Assembly (NCBI RefSeq): GCF_001613505.1
Contig: NZ_BDCM01000008.1
Location: 62,001 to 126,000 of the forward strand
Reading direction: 5' to 3'
Length of the DNA: 64,000 nucleotides
Source of the DNA: Nocardia mikamii NBRC 108933
GTDB taxonomy: Bacteria > Actinomycetota > Actinomycetes > Mycobacteriales > Mycobacteriaceae
Every line of letters starts with the position of its first letter. The first letter of the stretch is position 1. The notes under the pieces are model-generated. The model ran no database searches, was not told the DNA's origin, and saw nothing but the letters and a program-made list of their open reading frames with translations. Positions 10,308 through 18,625 of the stretch are shown here, one piece after another. The position numbers and the translations under genes were made by a program.

Positions 10308-12662
10308 TCAGTCCCGCGAAAAGGCTGCGGCGGCGGCCATTTCGAGGTCGATATACGGTTTACCACTGACATCCTCGACGACCTGGTGCATGATTCCGCC
10401 GGTGAACGGGAACGGCGCGTGGTAGCGCGGGGATACCGACTGGCCGCCGTCACGACCGACCCGCACCCCCTCGCCGACGCCGGAGAACACGGTCGGCTGG
10501 ATCCGCATATCATCGAGCGAACCCACCGGATTCTCGTCGATGTAGAGGACCGCCTCTCCGGTCGGGGTGAACTTGTCCGGCCGCGTTCCCTTCCGTTCGT
10601 AGCGCATGCCCAGGATGTGGTCGCCCAGCGGTACCGGGCGGTCGGAGACCATCACCTGTTCCTCTTCGCCGAGGAAGTTGTAGACGTAGTACAGATGGCC
10701 GTCCTGCAGGAACAGCGTGTGCCCGCCGAGTCGCCCGCCGTGGGCGAACAGCACGCCCTCGGCGTCGGTACTCGTGATCGTCGTCTCGGCGAGCAGCGCG
10801 AAGGACCGGCCGCGAATCTCCAGTGCGGCGCCCGGGCCCACCTCGGCGATGCCGGGATAGTAGACGGCGGTGTCGCGGGTCTTGGCATACGTCGGCCGGT
10901 CGCGCAGCATCACCGAGACGATGTCGAGGTCGTAGAGCGGCAGGCCGTTGTACTTCTCGGCCTCGGCGAACCACAGCGCCTTCAACTCCTCGAGCTTCTC
11001 GGGACGATCGCCGGCCAGGTCGTGCATCTGGCTGCGGTCTTCCTCGATGCGGAACAGTTCCCACCGGTCGCTGTCGAAATGTCCCCAGCCCGACGGACAC
11101 GCCGCGTGCACGGTGTCGGCGAACCATCCCCGGTGCCAGATGCCGCGGGTGCCCAGCATCGAATAGAACTGCGTGTGCTTGCCGGGGTCGGCGTCCGGGT
11201 CGTCGAGCAGCGCCCGGAAGCTGACTCCTTCCAGCGGGCGCTGCGCCACGTTCTTCACCGTCTCCGGAGGCGTGATGCCGAGCAGGTCGTAGATCGTCGG
11301 GGTGATATCGCAGACGTTGAGGTACTGGTGGCGCAGTTCGCCACGGGCGGCGATCCCGGCCGGCCACGAGAGCAGACAGGCGTCGGCGATACCGCCCTCG
11401 TGCGATGCGTAGCGTTTGTACAGCTTGTACGGGGTGTTGAACGCCATCGCCCACCCGATGCTGTAGTGGTTGTAGGTGGTCGGCGATCCCAGCTCGTCGA
11501 GTTTCGCCAGGCTGTCCTCGATCGTATCGATGTAGCCGTTGAAGAATTTCATCTCGTTGGCCGATCCGTTCGGACCGCCCTCACCACTGGCGCCGTTGTC
11601 GGAGAAGGTGACGATGATCGTGTTGTCCAGTTGCCCGCTCTCCTCCAGATAATCGAGGAGCCGGCCGATCTGCGCATCGGTGTAGGACAGGAAACCGGCG
11701 AATACCTCCGCCTGGCGGCGGAACAGTCGTTTCTCGTCCTCGGACAGCGAATCCCACGGTCGCACCGTGTCCTGCAGCGGCCAGGGTTCACCGTTGCTTC
11801 CGGTGGCCTGCGCGTAGGGGTTCATCGGCGACAGTTCGGTGTCCTCGGGGATCAGTCCCATGCGTTTCTGGTTCTCCAGCACGATCTCGCGGTACTTCTC
11901 ATATCCCATATCGAATCGGCCGCGATACTTGTCCGCCCATTCGCGCGGGACATGATGCGGCGCGTGACCGCATCCCGGGCACAGGTACATGAACCACGGT
12001 TTGTCCGGGGCGATGACCTTCGCGTCGCGGATGAACTCGATCGACTTGTCCGCCAAGTCTTTCGACAGGTGATATCCGTCCTCCGGCGAGTACGGCGGTG
12101 TGATCGGGTGGTTGTCGTAGACCAGGTTGGGATACCACTGGTCGGCTTCGCCGCCGAGGAATCCGTAGAACCGTTCGAATCCGCGCCCCAGCGGCCAATG
12201 GCGCTTCGACGCCGCCAGATTGTTCTCCTCCAGCGGCGTCATATGCCATTTGCCGACGGCGTAGGTATTCCATCCGCGCTCGGTGAGTACCTCCGAACAC
12301 AGGGCGGTGTCGTCGGGAATCCGGCCGCTCATACTCGGGAAGCCGTCGGTGAACTCCTCGATGGTCGCCATCCCGACGGACGTCGGATTCCGCCCGGTGA
12401 GCAGTGATGCACGAGTCGGGGAACACAGCGCGGTCGTGTGGAACTGGGTGAATTGAATTCCGCGGTCGGCGATCCGCTTCATATTCGGCATCTCGACCAG
12501 CCCGCCGTAGCAGTCCCACGTGGCGATTCCGATGTCGTCCCACACCAGATACAGCACATTGGGTGCGCCGCGCGGTGCGGTCGGTTCCGCGAACGGCTTC
12601 CAGTCGGCGACGGAATCACGGATATCGAGCGCGATATGTCCTTCGAATTTCTCGGCCACCAT
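10308..12662 (-). CDS. Arylsulfatase (type I, formylglycine-dependent)
   Basis: 784 residues from ATG 12662; the next codon is a GTG that sits better behind GGAGG, so the start is uncertain by one residue. It is an alkaline-phosphatase-superfamily sulfatase: metal ligands Asp42-Asp43 (WDDIG), the activation motif C80-SPTR-ASLLTGR (Cys80 becomes formylglycine), a GHAPHH segment and FSDNGASGEGG. The size and architecture match the ~790-residue AtsA/AtsD proteins of mycobacteria. It hydrolyses sulfate esters. No signal peptide is seen, so it is probably cytoplasmic. No formylglycine-generating enzyme gene is in the window. Confidence 0.93.
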   Translation of the reverse strand: MVAEKFEGHIALDIRDSVADWKPFAEPTAPRGAPNVLYLVWDDIGIATWDCYGGLVEMPNMKRIADRGIQFTQFHTTALCSPTRASLLTGRNPTSVGMATIEEFTDGFPSMSGRIPDDTALCSEVLTERGWNTYAVGKWHMTPLEENNLAASKRHWPLGRGFERFYGFLGGEADQWYPNLVYDNHPITPPYSPEDGYHLSKDLADKSIEFIRDAKVIAPDKPWFMYLCPGCGHAPHHVPREWADKYRGRFDMGYEKYREIVLENQKRMGLIPEDTELSPMNPYAQATGSNGEPWPLQDTVRPWDSLSEDEKRLFRRQAEVFAGFLSYTDAQIGRLLDYLEESGQLDNTIIVTFSDNGASGEGGPNGSANEMKFFNGYIDTIEDSLAKLDELGSPTTYNHYSIGWAMAFNTPYKLYKRYASHEGGIADACLLSWPAGIAARGELRHQYLNVCDITPTIYDLLGITPPETVKNVAQRPLEGVSFRALLDDPDADPGKHTQFYSMLGTRGIWHRGWFADTVHAACPSGWGHFDSDRWELFRIEEDRSQMHDLAGDRPEKLEELKALWFAEAEKYNGLPLYDLDIVSVMLRDRPTYAKTRDTAVYYPGIAEVGPGAALEIRGRSFALLAETTITSTDAEGVLFAHGGRLGGHTLFLQDGHLYYVYNFLGEEEQVMVSDRPVPLGDHILGMRYERKGTRPDKFTPTGEAVLYIDENPVGSLDDMRIQPTVFSGVGEGVRVGRDGGQSVSPRYHAPFPFTGGIMHQVVEDVSGKPYIDLEMAAAAAFSRD

Positions 12663-12767
12663 CCACCTCCGGACGGGAGAGTCATCGGATCGCCGTCGAT
12701 CCGATCCGGGGCCGCCCCGCACATGTTCATCCGTGGTCGTCGGGCGCGGCCTCGATACCTGCTGAAT

Positions 12768-12813
12768 ACTCTCGAGCTCGCACGAACCGCTGCTCGCACG
12801 AACCGCCGAGAGT
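12768..12813. repeat. Tandem 14-bp repeat flanked by inverted 7-mers
   Basis: CTCGCACGAACCGC occurs at 12777-12790 and again at 12793-12806 (period 16). The pair is bracketed by the perfect inverted repeat ACTCTCG (12768-12774) / CGAGAGT (12807-12813). It lies 106-151 bp upstream of the arylsulfatase start and could be an operator for that gene. Nothing else is evident in the 267-bp gap. Confidence 0.5.
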
Positions 12814-12929
12814 CGATAGGGACTGCCGTGCGACGGCCACTCGTCCGGTTCGCGAACGGCATCCGGATACGGGCTGGTCACACCCTGTGCGCCCATGAAT
12901 GGTACCGGGCGGAAGGGGCCGGAGGTGGG

Positions 12930-13019
12930 TTAGTGGCGAAAGAGGCGGCCCACCGTCGGGCCGACGGCGCCGGCGACCACCGCGGCGATGAGGATGACGA
13001 GCCCGAGAATGACGCTCAT
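12930..13019 (-). CDS. Possible 29-residue single-helix membrane peptide
   Basis: A short frame begins with ATG at 13019, with GGAAAG about 7 bp upstream, and encodes MSVILGLVILIAAVVAGAVG followed by PTVGRLFRH. That is one hydrophobic helix of about 19 residues plus a basic tail, a typical layout for tiny membrane proteins. It starts 25 bp after the aminotransferase stop on the same strand, so it could be the last gene of that transcript. No homologue is recalled. The strongly non-random hydrophobic composition is the main support. Confidence 0.5.
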   Translation of the reverse strand: MSVILGLVILIAAVVAGAVGPTVGRLFRH

Positions 13020-13044
13020 GGCGATTGCTTTCCAGCGATCGCGA

Positions 13045-14256
13045 CTATTGCCGATAGGTGGACAGGAAGCGGCCGATACGCTCGATGATGGCTTCCAGTT
13101 CGTCGGCGTGCGGCAGGGTCGTGATCCGGAAATGGTCGGGGGTCGGCCAGTTGAACCCGGTGCCCTGCACGATGTGCAGCTTTTCCTGCAGGAGAAGGTC
13201 CAGTACGAATTGTTCGTCGTCGTGAATGGCGTAGACCCGCGGGTCGATGCGCGGGAACGCGTACAGGGCGCCCTTGGGTTTCACGCAGCTGATGCCCGGG
13301 ATCGCGGTGAGCGCCTCCCACGCCCGGTCGCGCTGTTCGCGCAGGCGCCCGCCCGGCAGCGTCAGGTCGTAGATGCTCTGATGCCCGCCCAGTGCGGCCT
13401 GAATCGCTTGCTGCCCAGGAACATTCGCGCACAGCCGAAGTCCCGCGAGCATGGTGAGACCCTCGAGGTAGTTCTCCGCGTGGCCGGTGGGGCCGGAAAC
13501 GACCAGCCAGCCGGAGCGCAGCCCCGCGCAGCGATAGGACTTGGACAGCCCCGAGAAGGTCAGGCACAGCAGGTCGGGCGCCAGCGCGGCGATCGAGGTG
13601 TGGGTGAGTCCGTCGTAATAGATCTTGTCGTAGATCTCGTCGGCGAAGACGACCAGGTTGTGACGGCGAGCGATGTCGAGGATCGGCCGCAGTACCTCGG
13701 GCGGGTAGACGGCGCCGGTGGGGTTGTTCGGATTGATGAGCACCAGGGCACGGGTGCGGTCGGTGATCTTGGCGGCGATATCGGCCGGGTCCGGATACCA
13801 GTCGGCACCCTCGTCGCAGATGTAGTGCACCGCCCGGCCGCCGTTGAGGGTCGTCGCCGCCGTCCAGAGCGGGAAATCCGGTGCGGGAACGAGAACTTCG
13901 TCACCGGTCTCCAGGAGCGTGGTGAGCGCCATCATGATCAGTTCGGAGACGCCGTTGCCGAGAAAGACGTCCTCGACGTCGATGTCGGTGACCCCGAGGG
14001 TCTGGTAGTACTGGACCACCGCGCGCCGCGCCGGCAACAGGCCCTTCGAGGACGAGTAGCCACTCGAGACCGGCAACGTCCGCACGATGTCCTGCAGGAT
14101 CTCCGCGGGCGCCTCGAAGCCGAACGGCAGTGGATTGCCGGTGTTGAGTTTGACGACGTGATGGCCCTCGGCTTCCAGTCGCGCGGCCTGTTCGGCGACC
14201 GGGCCGCGGATCTCGTACGAGACCCCCATGAGTTTGCTGGACTGGTTGACCTGCAT
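13045..14256 (-). CDS. AlaA/AspC-like pyridoxal-phosphate aminotransferase
   Basis: 403 residues. The ATG at 14256 was preferred over 14262 because GGAAGGGG lies 6 bp before it. Fold type I aminotransferase: substrate-loop NPLPFGF at about residue 41, PNNPTGAVY at 176-184, the DEIYDK segment, and SGLSKS with the PLP lysine at Lys239. The overall pattern is that of glutamate-pyruvate aminotransferases (E. coli AlaA) and M. tuberculosis AspC. The likely reaction is alanine formation from pyruvate and glutamate. It is transcribed divergently from the HxlR regulator across two palindromes, which suggests control by that regulator. Confidence 0.88.
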   Translation of the reverse strand: MQVNQSSKLMGVSYEIRGPVAEQAARLEAEGHHVVKLNTGNPLPFGFEAPAEILQDIVRTLPVSSGYSSSKGLLPARRAVVQYYQTLGVTDIDVEDVFLGNGVSELIMMALTTLLETGDEVLVPAPDFPLWTAATTLNGGRAVHYICDEGADWYPDPADIAAKITDRTRALVLINPNNPTGAVYPPEVLRPILDIARRHNLVVFADEIYDKIYYDGLTHTSIAALAPDLLCLTFSGLSKSYRCAGLRSGWLVVSGPTGHAENYLEGLTMLAGLRLCANVPGQQAIQAALGGHQSIYDLTLPGGRLREQRDRAWEALTAIPGISCVKPKGALYAFPRIDPRVYAIHDDEQFVLDLLLQEKLHIVQGTGFNWPTPDHFRITTLPHADELEAIIERIGRFLSTYRQ

Positions 14257-14291
14257 GAACATCCCCTTCCGGCGTGTAGGCCGCCTACTGT

Positions 14292-14329
14292 ACTTGGTTA
14301 TTCCAAGTTTGCGCTTGGAATTTCCAAGC
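14292..14329. promoter_or_regulatory. Twin palindromic operators for HxlR / aminotransferase divergon
   Basis: Two inverted repeats share a TTGG/CCAA core. ACTTGG-ttatt-CCAAGT occupies 14292-14308, and GCTTGGAA-t-TTCCAAGC (8-bp perfect arms) occupies 14313-14329. Their centres are 21 bp apart, two helical turns, so bound dimers would lie on the same DNA face. They sit between the aminotransferase start (14256) and the HxlR start (14349). Confidence 0.65.
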
Positions 14330-14348
14330 GGTGGGATAGGGTGGGGAT

Positions 14349-14942
14349 GTGCCACGCCGAACCTATGACCACTACTGTCCGGTCAGCCGCGCGCTCGAAG
14401 TCGTCGGCGACCGCTGGAATCTGCTGGTGGTTCGCGAATTGTGCTCGGGGCCACGGCGATACAGCGATCTGTTCGCCGACCTTCCGGGCATCAGCACCGA
14501 TATCCTGGCGGCCCGGCTGAAGGATCTGGAACGCGACGGCATCCTCACCCACCGCAGGGTGGGGTCGCGCTCGGCGGCTGCCGTCTACGAGCTCACATCC
14601 GCCGGTGCGGCGCTTCGGCCTGTGCTGCAAGCGCTCTCGGAATGGGGGGCGCCGCTGCTGGGGGAGCGTCGCGCCACCGACGCGGTGCGCGCGCACTGGT
14701 TCGCGCTGCCGCTGGGACGCGCGATCGCCGACGTCGTGCCCGCGGGCACGGTGACCGTGTACATCGGCGACACGGCATTGCACTACGTCATCGGCGCGGG
14801 GGGTATCAGCCATCACGAGGGCCCCGCGCCGGCCGCCGACCACGAATTCCGGCTGGAGATGGCGGAGGCGACCGAGATCATCACCGGCGCAAGATATCTC
14901 GCCGATGTGGTGGGGGAGCCGGGGCGCGGGGACCGCTCGTAA
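14349..14942 (+). CDS. HxlR-family transcriptional regulator
   Basis: 197 residues from a GTG start. The first ~100 residues form the HxlR winged helix, with CPVSRALEVVGDRWNLLVVRELCSGPRRYSDL and LKDLERDGIL; Cys10 is the conserved N-terminal cysteine. The C-terminal half (about 105-190) is an extra domain resembling the SCP2-like module of some actinobacterial HxlR proteins. It is divergent from the aminotransferase gene. The two palindromes between the starts are probably its operators, implying autoregulation. The ligand is unknown. Confidence 0.88.
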   Translation: MPRRTYDHYCPVSRALEVVGDRWNLLVVRELCSGPRRYSDLFADLPGISTDILAARLKDLERDGILTHRRVGSRSAAAVYELTSAGAALRPVLQALSEWGAPLLGERRATDAVRAHWFALPLGRAIADVVPAGTVTVYIGDTALHYVIGAGGISHHEGPAPAADHEFRLEMAEATEIITGARYLADVVGEPGRGDRS

Positions 14943-14956
14943 GGCCGGGTGACTAC

Positions 14957-16576
14957 CTACCGATCGAGTTCGGCGGTGACGAGGACCTGAACGGCTTTCT
15001 TGTCGACCTTGCCGAGTCCCGTCAACGGCAGCGCGTCGACCACGATGACGTGTTTCGGAGCTTGGACCGAACCCTTGCGGCGCTTGACATCCTGCTGGAT
15101 GTCATCGATCGCCGCGGCCACCGCGTCGGGATCGGCGGCCGTGGCCGGATCGAAGACGACCGCGGCGGTCACTGCTTCGCCCCAGCGGGGATCGGCGACG
15201 CCGACGACGGCAACGCCCTGGACGCGGGCGTCGGCGGCGATGACATCCTCCACTTCCCGGGGAAAGACGTTGAAGCCACCGGTGACGATCATGTCCTTGC
15301 TGCGTCCGACGATATGCCAGAAGCCGTCGGGGTCCTCGCGCGCGAGATCGCCGGTGTGCAGCCAGCCGTCGCGGAAGGTCTCCGCGGTGACCTCCGGCAG
15401 GTTCAGGTAGCCGCCGGCCAGCAGGGGCCCGGAGACGCAGATCTCGCCGACCTCGCCCGGCGCCACCCGCTGTCCGTCCGTGCCGATCAGCCCGGTGCGC
15501 AGCGCCGCCGACGGCCGGCCGCACGAGGTCAGCCGCGCCTCGTCGTGCTCGTCCTTGGCCAGATAGCTGATCACCATCGGCGCCTCGGACTGGCCGTAGT
15601 ACTGGGCGAAGATGGGGCCGAACCGGGCGATGGCCTGCGTCAGGCGTCCCGGATCGATCGAGGAGGCGCCGTAGTAGATCGTTTCCAGCGACGACAGATC
15701 CCGCGAGTCGATATCGGGATGGTCGAGCAGCGCGTACAGCATCGACGGCACCAGCATCGTCGCGGAGATGCGGTGTTCCTCGATGGCGCGCAGCACCTCA
15801 CCGGCGTCGAATCGGGGTAGGACCACGCATTGCCCGCCCTGCAACACCACCGGCAGGAAGAACGCGGCGCCCGCATGCGACAGCGGCGTGCAGATCAGGA
15901 AGCGCGGGCGCTGCGGCCATTCCCATTCCGAGAGCTGGATCTGGGTCATGGTCGCCATGGTGCCGGCGGTGCCGATGACGCCCTTGGGCTTTCCGGTGGT
16001 GCCGCCGGTGTAGCTGATCGAGACGACGAAATCCGGTGGGATGTCGACCGCTTCGATCGGTTCCGGAGTGAATTCCGCTGCGGCCGAGATCAAGTCGACG
16101 CCGATGTCGGCCAATTCCTCCGGGACCGGGCCGAGGACCAGGACCCGCTTCAGTTCGGGCACCCGGTCGGCCAGCTCGCGCGCCCGCCGCACGAACGCCG
16201 GCTGCGGATCGATGACGAGATTCGTGATGGCGGCGTCGGTCAGCACGTGCACGTGGTCGTCGAGGCCGCCCATCGGATGCAGTGCGGTGCGCCGATGTCC
16301 GGCGATCTGGCCGGCGCCGAGGATGAACAGCACCTCGGGGCGATTGAGGGCGAGCAGTGCGCTCGGGGTGCCGAGTCCGACCTCGTGGGCGGCGAACGCC
16401 GCGATGTAGCGGCTGATGGCGTCGATGACGTCGGCGCCGGTGAGCACGGTGTCGCCGAGGGTCATCACCGGCTCGCGCCGATGACGTCGCAGCCCGGCGA
16501 GCAGAGCGTGTCCGTTGTGGGTCGGCAGCCGCAGCAGGGTCGCGGGATCGGTTGTGCTGGTTTCTGTTTCGTGCAT
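14957..16576 (-). CDS. FadD-type acyl-CoA synthetase (AMP-forming)
   Basis: 539 residues. The ATG at 16576 has AGGAG just upstream. ANL-superfamily signatures: P-loop SYTGGTTGKPKG near residue 180, YGQSEAP, the GWLHTGD motif near 410, and a C-terminal Lys in TGLGKVDKK. The pattern resembles mycobacterial FadD8-like fatty-acid-CoA ligases. It converts an acid to its acyl-CoA at the cost of ATP. It lies 32 bp downstream of the steroid-type SDR and should be in the same transcript, behind the KstR-like box, which suggests a steroid or lipid side-chain substrate. Confidence 0.88.
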   Translation of the reverse strand: MHETETSTTDPATLLRLPTHNGHALLAGLRRHRREPVMTLGDTVLTGADVIDAISRYIAAFAAHEVGLGTPSALLALNRPEVLFILGAGQIAGHRRTALHPMGGLDDHVHVLTDAAITNLVIDPQPAFVRRARELADRVPELKRVLVLGPVPEELADIGVDLISAAAEFTPEPIEAVDIPPDFVVSISYTGGTTGKPKGVIGTAGTMATMTQIQLSEWEWPQRPRFLICTPLSHAGAAFFLPVVLQGGQCVVLPRFDAGEVLRAIEEHRISATMLVPSMLYALLDHPDIDSRDLSSLETIYYGASSIDPGRLTQAIARFGPIFAQYYGQSEAPMVISYLAKDEHDEARLTSCGRPSAALRTGLIGTDGQRVAPGEVGEICVSGPLLAGGYLNLPEVTAETFRDGWLHTGDLAREDPDGFWHIVGRSKDMIVTGGFNVFPREVEDVIAADARVQGVAVVGVADPRWGEAVTAAVVFDPATAADPDAVAAAIDDIQQDVKRRKGSVQAPKHVIVVDALPLTGLGKVDKKAVQVLVTAELDR

Positions 16577-16608
16577 GTCTGTGCTCCTGGAGGGGAAGTC
16601 GTCCGGGG

Positions 16609-17349
16609 TCAGGAGGTCTTGTGCGGTACCGCGGTCACCAGGCCGCCGTCCACGACGAACTCCGAGCCCGTCGCGTACGAGGATTCGTCGCTCGCCAGGA
16701 ACAGCACGAAGGTCGCCACCTCTTCGGGCTGAGCCGGACGGCCCAGTGGAATCGTCACCAGATCGTCGGGAATGGCGGCGGTCATGGGTGTGCGGATCAG
16801 CCCGGGATGCAGTGAATTCACGCGAATGTTGTGCTGCGCCAACTCCAGTGCGGCCGACTTCGCCAGCCCCCGCACGCCCCATTTGGAGGCGACGTAGCCG
16901 TGGGCCCACGGCGCACCCCGCAGTCCCTCGATGGAGGAGACGTTGACGATGGATCCGCCGCCGGCGGCGATCATCGGATCGACCGCGGCCTGCATGCCGA
17001 GAAACGTCCCCGTCAGGTTCACGTCGAGGATGCGGCGCCACTGTTCGAGTTCGAACTTGCGCAGCGAATTGCCGTTGACGATGCCCGCGTTGTTGACCAG
17101 CACGTCGAGTTTGCCGAATTCGCCGACCGCCGTGGACACCGCCGCCGCCCAGTCCTCGGGCGTGGTCACGTCGAGGTGCACGAAACGCGCGGCGTCGCCG
17201 AGTTCGCCGGCCAGAGCCGCGCCTTCGTCGTCGAGAATGTCACCGATCACGACCTTGGCGCCTTCGGCGACGAGCAGCCGCGCATGGGCCGCACCCATAC
17301 CTCGCGAGCCCCCGCTGATGAGTGCAATTTTGCCGTCTACACGTCCCAT
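16609..17349 (-). CDS. SDR, 3-alpha/20-beta-hydroxysteroid dehydrogenase-like (FabG3)
   Basis: 246 residues from ATG 17349. Classical SDR: SGGSRGMG cofactor loop at residues 12-19, NNAG, SSIEG with the catalytic Ser, and YVASK with the Tyr-Lys pair. Over its length it closely follows the sequence I recall for M. tuberculosis FabG3 (Rv2002), including GDILDDEG, FVHLDVT, RILDVNLTG and LASDESSY. That enzyme oxidises or reduces steroid hydroxyl groups. It is the first gene of an SDR-fadD transcript. A KstR consensus site lies 24 bp upstream of the start, consistent with induction by steroids. Confidence 0.88.
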   Translation of the reverse strand: MGRVDGKIALISGGSRGMGAAHARLLVAEGAKVVIGDILDDEGAALAGELGDAARFVHLDVTTPEDWAAAVSTAVGEFGKLDVLVNNAGIVNGNSLRKFELEQWRRILDVNLTGTFLGMQAAVDPMIAAGGGSIVNVSSIEGLRGAPWAHGYVASKWGVRGLAKSAALELAQHNIRVNSLHPGLIRTPMTAAIPDDLVTIPLGRPAQPEEVATFVLFLASDESSYATGSEFVVDGGLVTAVPHKTS

Positions 17350-17372
17350 GCCGGTGACGCTACCATGCAAAC

Positions 17373-17386
17373 TGGAACATGTTCTA
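17373..17386. promoter_or_regulatory. KstR-type operator
   Basis: The 14 bases fit the palindromic KstR consensus TNNAACNNGTTNNA at every fixed position, and contain the perfect 10-bp palindrome GAACATGTTC at 17375-17384. A wider inverted repeat, CTGGAACA at 17372-17379 with TGTTCCAG at 17392-17399, surrounds it. The site is 24 bp upstream of the SDR start, where a bound TetR-family repressor would block the SDR-fadD promoter. Confidence 0.75.
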
Positions 17387-17455
17387 GACACTGTTCCAGA
17401 GGTCCGACCGCTGTTCGCGCGGGTGATCTGTTGTCGGTCGCGGAGAGATCGTAGT

Positions 17456-17469
17456 AGTGTCCAGACACT
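17456..17469. promoter_or_regulatory. Palindromic site upstream of the divergent oxidoreductase gene
   Basis: AGTGTC-ca-GACACT is a 14-bp inverted repeat (6-bp perfect arms) located 86-99 bp upstream of the start at 17555. Its inner 10-mer TGTCCAGACA recurs on the minus strand at 20039-20048, upstream of another small gene. It is probably a transcription-factor site; the factor is unknown. Confidence 0.45.
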
Positions 17470-17554
17470 TGTCCGACTGCGGTTCGTGTGATCACCCGCC
17501 GGATGGCCGCGACGCCGATCGCATGCGCTGCCGCAGCGACCCGAGGAGAAACGA

Positions 17555-18625
17555 ATGCCCATCCGCGTCGTGCACATCGGCACCGGCAATGTCGGCCGGC
17601 TCGCACTGGCCGGTCTGATCGAGGATCCGCGCTTCGAACTGGTCGGCGTGTGCGTCTCGACGACGGAGAAGGCCGGCAAGGACGCCGGCGAACTGGCCGG
17701 CCTGGATGTCACCACCGGTATCCGCGCGACCGGCGACCTGGCCGAGGTGCTCGCCCTGCGCCCGGACTGCGCGGTCTACTGCGCGATGGGCGATACCCGG
17801 CTGCTGGAAGCGCTGGAGGACTGCCGCCGCATCCTGGCCGCCGGCGTCGATATCGTCGGAACCGCCCCCGGACTCCTGCAATATCCGTGGAAGGTGTTGC
17901 CGGACAAGTTCTTCGCCGCCATCGAGGCCGCAGCGCGCGAGGGTGATGCGAGCGTCTTCATCACCGGGATCGATCCCGGATTCGCCAACGATCTGATCCC
18001 GCTCGCCTTCGCCGGCACCTGCCGCGACATCGAACAGGTGCGGTGTTCGGAGATCGCCGACTACGCCACCTACGACGGCGCGACGGTCATGTTCGACGTG
18101 ATGGGATTCGGCAAACCCCTCGACGAGGTGCCGATGCTGCTGCAGCCCGGTGTGCTGGGCATGGCCTGGGGAACGACGATCCGGCAACTCGAGGCCGGCC
18201 TGGGCATCACCGTCGACGAGATCACCGAATCCTACGACCGGGAACCGGCACCGGAAAGCTTCGACATCGCGGCCGGGCATGTGCCCGAAGGGTCGGTCGC
18301 GGCACTGCGTTTCGAGATCCGCGGGATGGTGAAGGGCCGCCCGGTCATCGTCATCGAACACACCACCCGGCTGCGGGGTGACCTGCGCCCCGATTGGCCG
18401 CAGCCGGCCCAGCCCGGCGGGTCCTATCGGGTCGAGATCGTCGGCGAACCCTCCTATACCGTCGACATCTGTCCTACCAGCCGCCACGGCGACCACAACC
18501 ACGCGGCGATCGTGGCCGCCGCGGGCCGGGTCGTCAACGCCATTCCCGCGGTGGTCGGCGCCCCCGCCGGAATCCGCACCGCCCTCGACCTGCCGCTGAT
18601 CGCCGGAAGCGTTGTGGCCGAATGA
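17555..18625 (+). CDS. DapB / diaminopentanoate-dehydrogenase-like NAD(P)-dependent oxidoreductase
   Basis: 356 residues, with GAGGAGAAA before the ATG. The N-terminal Rossmann segment VHIGTGNVGRLALAGL (residues 6-21) and the order of elements fit the dihydrodipicolinate-reductase-like / amine dehydrogenase family. Mycobacterial genomes carry many of these in lipid clusters. Later motifs include GTAPGLLQYPW and GIDPGFANDL. The substrate is not known. It overlaps the next gene by 4 bp (ATGA), and the divergent neighbour is the KstR-controlled SDR, which hints at a role in lipid or steroid metabolism. Confidence 0.8.
   Translation: MPIRVVHIGTGNVGRLALAGLIEDPRFELVGVCVSTTEKAGKDAGELAGLDVTTGIRATGDLAEVLALRPDCAVYCAMGDTRLLEALEDCRRILAAGVDIVGTAPGLLQYPWKVLPDKFFAAIEAAAREGDASVFITGIDPGFANDLIPLAFAGTCRDIEQVRCSEIADYATYDGATVMFDVMGFGKPLDEVPMLLQPGVLGMAWGTTIRQLEAGLGITVDEITESYDREPAPESFDIAAGHVPEGSVAALRFEIRGMVKGRPVIVIEHTTRLRGDLRPDWPQPAQPGGSYRVEIVGEPSYTVDICPTSRHGDHNHAAIVAAAGRVVNAIPAVVGAPAGIRTALDLPLIAGSVVAE

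Noticed and set aside
16576-17349. SDR-fadD as part of fatty-acid synthesis
   Set aside because: The close likeness to a hydroxysteroid dehydrogenase and the KstR box point to catabolism rather than FAS-II.
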